DNA of 8,860 nt. It comes from DASUAS01 sp035763625. Lineage in GTDB: Bacteria; Actinomycetota; Acidimicrobiia; IMCC26256; DASPTH01. This document shows, one piece after another, positions 6,845-8,860 of the stretch; within the stretch, counting starts at the first letter, position 1, and each line of letters begins with the position of its first letter. Where the stretch lies: positions 1-8,860 of the forward strand of contig DASUAS010000402.1 of assembly GCA_035763625.1 (NCBI GenBank), given 5' to 3'. Under the pieces are notes generated by a model that was given only the letters and a program-made list of their open reading frames with translations, made no database searches and was not told the origin of the DNA. The position numbers were made by a program, and so were the translations under genes.

Positions 6845-7345
6845 GTGGTCACCGCGCGCATCGTGCTCATCGGCGTCACCGGTTCAGGGAAGACGACGGT
6901 CGGTCGCGTGCTCGCCACGCGCCTCGGTGCGCCGTTCCTCGACGGCGACGACTTCCACTCGCCGGAGGCGATCGCGGCGATGCGCACCGGCTGCCCCCTC
7001 GACGACGCCGACCGCGCGCCGTGGCTCGAGCGCGTGCGCGCCGCGTTGCACGACGTCGGCGACGGACCGGTGGTGCTCGCGTGCTCCGCACTCAAACGTG
7101 CGTACCGCGAGGTCTTGCGCGACGGCGTCGCCGACCTCACCTTCGTCGACCTCGAGGTCGGACCCGAGACGCTCGCACGCCGCGTCGACGCGCGCACCGG
7201 CCACTTCGCGGGGATCGAGCTGCTCCCCAGCCAGCTCGACGCGCTCGAGCTGGGCGACGACGTCGTGCGCGTCGACGGCTCCGGAACCCCGGAGGAGGTC
7301 GCCGACCGCGTGCTGCTGGCCGCGAACGTCGCCGGTCAGGCGTGA
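6845..7345 (+). CDS. gntK: Gluconokinase (GntK/IdnK family)
   Basis: A 166-residue cytoplasmic kinase expected to phosphorylate D-gluconate with ATP to 6-phosphogluconate (EC 2.7.1.12), feeding the pentose phosphate or Entner-Doudoroff pathway. The P-loop GVTGSGKT spans 10-17. The family-specific stretch DGDDFHSPEAIAAM (33-46) is followed by GCPLDDADRAPWL (49-61). Then come LACSALKRAYREVLR and GHFAGIELLPSQLDALE, which match GntK hallmarks (ACSALK..YR, GHF...L..SQ..LE). Length is close to the 175-residue E. coli enzyme. The GTG at 6845 gives the usual short lead to the first beta strand; an open frame extends far upstream but only as antisense to the kinase. No convincing Shine-Dalgarno spacing is seen: GAGGG is only one base away. 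It is divergent from the kinase operon and overlaps the convergent propeller gene by 10 bases. No gluconate transporter or dehydrogenase is in view. Confidence 0.92.
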   Translation: MVTARIVLIGVTGSGKTTVGRVLATRLGAPFLDGDDFHSPEAIAAMRTGCPLDDADRAPWLERVRAALHDVGDGPVVLACSALKRAYREVLRDGVADLTFVDLEVGPETLARRVDARTGHFAGIELLPSQLDALELGDDVVRVDGSGTPEEVADRVLLAANVAGQA

Positions 7346-8736
7346 GCGGAATCGACGCCTGACAGGCGCGCGACCGCCGGGTCGTCGGGCGAGTAGCGCA
7401 GCGCCCGGAAGATCCATCCCGGCAGGATCGGTTCACCGGCGCCGCTCTGCATCCGGCGGTTCGCCCCCTCGTGCGGGTTCTCGTACTCCCACACCACCTT
7501 CCCCCTCGGGTTCACCTCGATGATGCGCCCGTGCGGGCCGTCGGCCATGAGCGTGTCGCCGTTCGGGAGCCGCTGCGCGCCCGACACGATGGCGGAGAAG
7601 AACCGATCGCTCCCCGCTCTTGGGAAGATGCGCTTCGCCGTGGCCGCGAAGGTGCCGTCGCCGTTGTCGACGTAGTCGCCGTCGACCATGGTCGGCGTGA
7701 TCTGCTCGACCGACGAGAACGGGCGCGTCTCCGGCAGCCCGTTGGAGAACACGAGGATGTCGCCCGCCCCGGGGAGCCCGGCGGGGATCCGTTCCGCGTC
7801 GTGCTGCACGTAGAGCGTGCGCTTCCCCTCGGCCTTGGTGGTCGCGGGGTTCCCGTACCGGAAGCGCAGGTCGCCCGCGGGCCCGCGGGCCTCCACCGTG
7901 GTCGTCGAGTGGTCGATGATCCAGAGCTCGCTGAACGAACGCGAGCTGAGGATGATCTCGTCGCGCGCGGCGTCGTAGTCGACGCTGTTCAGGTGGTTCC
8001 AGTCCTTCTCACCACGGTTCCCCTCGAGGACGTGGTTGACGTCGATCTTCTCCGGGTGGAGGTTCACGTCGCCGAAGTTGGCCTTGGTGGGATCACGGTC
8101 TTGGATCAGGTGGTCCCACACACGCCACTCCCAGACGATCTCGCCGGTCGACGGGCGGTACTGCATCACGGTGTCGGGCCACACCTCGGCGTCGGGGAGG
8201 AGCTTCGGCGAGCGACCGGCGGCGAGCGCCTCGGCCGCGGTCTTGCGCTCCCACGCGATCAGGAGGACGTCGCCGTTCGGCAGCGGCTCGATGTCGTGGT
8301 GCTGCAGGTGCTGCTCGTCGGCGGCGTCGAAGCGCCAGAGGAGGTTGCCGTGCCAGTCGAGCTCCTCGATGCGACCGCCGCCACCGTGCCCGTCGCGGAA
8401 TGCGTTCTGCAACTCGAGGTTGCCGGTGCGCAAGAGGTGCCCGTTCGGCAACAGGTACTGGGAGAGGCCGGGCCGGGTGTCGGTCTTCCAGGAGTGCACG
8501 GTCTTGCCGTTCATGTCGACGAGGTAGGTGCGCTCGAGCTGCAGGGGCGCGAAGAGCGTGAAGCCCTTCGAGGCGCCCGGCGTCGACGTGACCAGGCCCC
8601 GGGGTGCCGAACGTTCGTCGGCGACGCTGGTCGCGGCGCTCGTCGCAGCGAGGGTCGCGGCGAGAGTCGCGACGACCAGCGCCGCCACCAGGATGCGCGA
8701 CCATGCCCGGAACCGGGCGCGCGGCCTACCAACCAC
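7336..8736 (-). CDS. Exported arylsulfotransferase (ASST)-like beta-propeller protein
   Basis: A 466-residue protein. A basic N-terminus (RPRARFRAWSR) leads to a hydrophobic, alanine-rich segment (15-37), a signal peptide or anchor. The rest is a beta-propeller with recurring blade motifs: LPNGHLL (96-102), LPNGDVLL (152-159), LPNGDTLM (390-397), and GNLLWRFD, GEIVWEWRVWD, GKVVWEYENP. Conserved-looking histidines are His146/147 (LQHHD), His248 (DWNHLNSVDYD) and His312 (YVQHDAE). This matches the arylsulfotransferase families (ASST/Arylsulfotran_2), which transfer sulfate between phenols through a covalent histidine in the best-studied members. The catalytic histidine here cannot be fixed without alignment. 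The protein has no cysteine, so it lacks the disulfide known in enterobacterial ASST. The GTG start overlaps the upstream stop by 11 bases. The family call is good; sulfotransferase activity is unproven, and a non-catalytic or other binding role is possible. Confidence 0.78.
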   Translation of the reverse strand: MVGRPRARFRAWSRILVAALVVATLAATLAATSAATSVADERSAPRGLVTSTPGASKGFTLFAPLQLERTYLVDMNGKTVHSWKTDTRPGLSQYLLPNGHLLRTGNLELQNAFRDGHGGGGRIEELDWHGNLLWRFDAADEQHLQHHDIEPLPNGDVLLIAWERKTAAEALAAGRSPKLLPDAEVWPDTVMQYRPSTGEIVWEWRVWDHLIQDRDPTKANFGDVNLHPEKIDVNHVLEGNRGEKDWNHLNSVDYDAARDEIILSSRSFSELWIIDHSTTTVEARGPAGDLRFRYGNPATTKAEGKRTLYVQHDAERIPAGLPGAGDILVFSNGLPETRPFSSVEQITPTMVDGDYVDNGDGTFAATAKRIFPRAGSDRFFSAIVSGAQRLPNGDTLMADGPHGRIIEVNPRGKVVWEYENPHEGANRRMQSGAGEPILPGWIFRALRYSPDDPAVARLSGVDSAHA

Positions 8737-8860
8737 CGAAGATGGCGAGCGCGACGCTCGCGAGCGCGGTCAGCGCCGCCACGCCCACGACCCGCCGCTC
8801 CAGCCCCACGATCGGGCCCGCGCGGCCTCCCCCAGCCTTCGCGGACCCGGTCGGTGGGGC
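8726..8860 (-). CDS. Partial CDS: C-terminal end of a membrane protein
   Basis: A minus-strand frame is open from the right edge of the window to a TAG at 8728-8726, giving 44 residues of C-terminus. A Gly/Ala/Pro-rich stretch leads to ERRVVG and then a hydrophobic segment (VVGVAALTALASVALAIFGG) ending in Trp, so it finishes with one membrane helix. The stop lies inside the start region of the arylsulfotransferase-like gene (GTGGTTGGTAG), so the two are probably co-transcribed and translationally coupled. The frame, hydrophobic pattern and overlap support a real gene. Too little is visible to name the family, and a short ORF beginning at an internal GTG cannot be excluded. Confidence 0.55.
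   Translation of the reverse strand, partial: APPTGSAKAGGGRAGPIVGLERRVVGVAALTALASVALAIFGGW

Noticed and set aside
7873..7890. Perfect 18-base palindrome GCCCGCGGG/CCCGCGGGC
   Set aside because: It lies within the propeller gene and encodes Ala-Arg-Gly-Pro-Ala-Gly using the commonest GC-rich codons. Composition explains it and there is no regulatory context.
8705..8718. GCCCGG-AA-CCGGGC inverted repeat near the start of the propeller gene
   Set aside because: It is short, GC-rich and in coding sequence for the basic N-terminus; chance is the simplest explanation.
1..8860. Mobile element, phage, CRISPR, tRNA or a defence system
   Set aside because: No transposase, integrase, direct-repeat array, cloverleaf or known defence-gene motif was seen on either strand. 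All the large frames are explained by ordinary chromosomal families.

Overview
The window is about 70% GC, has almost no non-coding space, and starts many genes with GTG. Two genes carry a TANNNT box 6-7 bases upstream of the start codon, as in leaderless actinobacterial promoters. The gene families (HDGAQQ-type histidine kinase with a NarL/LuxR response regulator, DUF4097 protein, MacB-like ABC pair, YdcF-like protein, GntK, arylsulfotransferase-like propeller) fit a high-GC actinobacterium, possibly Acidimicrobiia. That placement comes from composition and gene style, not from a marker gene. There are no rRNA or tRNA genes, insertion sequences, CRISPR arrays or phage genes that I can support.

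Layout. From 54 to 593 (+) lies a small membrane-anchored DUF218/YdcF-like protein. It converges, 6 bases apart, on a five-gene minus-strand block spanning 600-6727. In transcription order the block is: sensor histidine kinase (6727-5456), NarL/LuxR response regulator (5465-4791), membrane-anchored DUF4097 protein (4794-4048), a 140-base gap with a GC-rich hairpin, MacB/LolD-type ATPase (3907-3140), and a large two-FtsX-domain permease (3134-600). Divergent from the kinase, across a 117-base intergenic region, is a gluconokinase (6845-7345, +). Its 3' end overlaps by 10 bases the 3' end of an exported arylsulfotransferase-like beta-propeller gene (8736-7336, -). At the right edge is the C-terminal end of a membrane protein gene (8860-8726, -), whose stop codon overlaps the start of the propeller gene.

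How they may work together. The kinase, regulator and DUF4097 genes overlap each other, so they are almost certainly one transcript. The ABC pair follows on the same strand and may be read through or have its own promoter. The arrangement resembles envelope-stress and antimicrobial-peptide sensing systems in which a two-component system controls a MacB/Bce-like exporter, with a DUF4097 protein as a possible accessory sensor. A perfect 7-bp inverted repeat (GGTAGGG-CTCT-CCCTACC, 6785-6802) sits in the divergent promoter region and is the best candidate operator for the regulator. The gluconokinase and the propeller gene look metabolic or extracytoplasmic and need not belong to that system.
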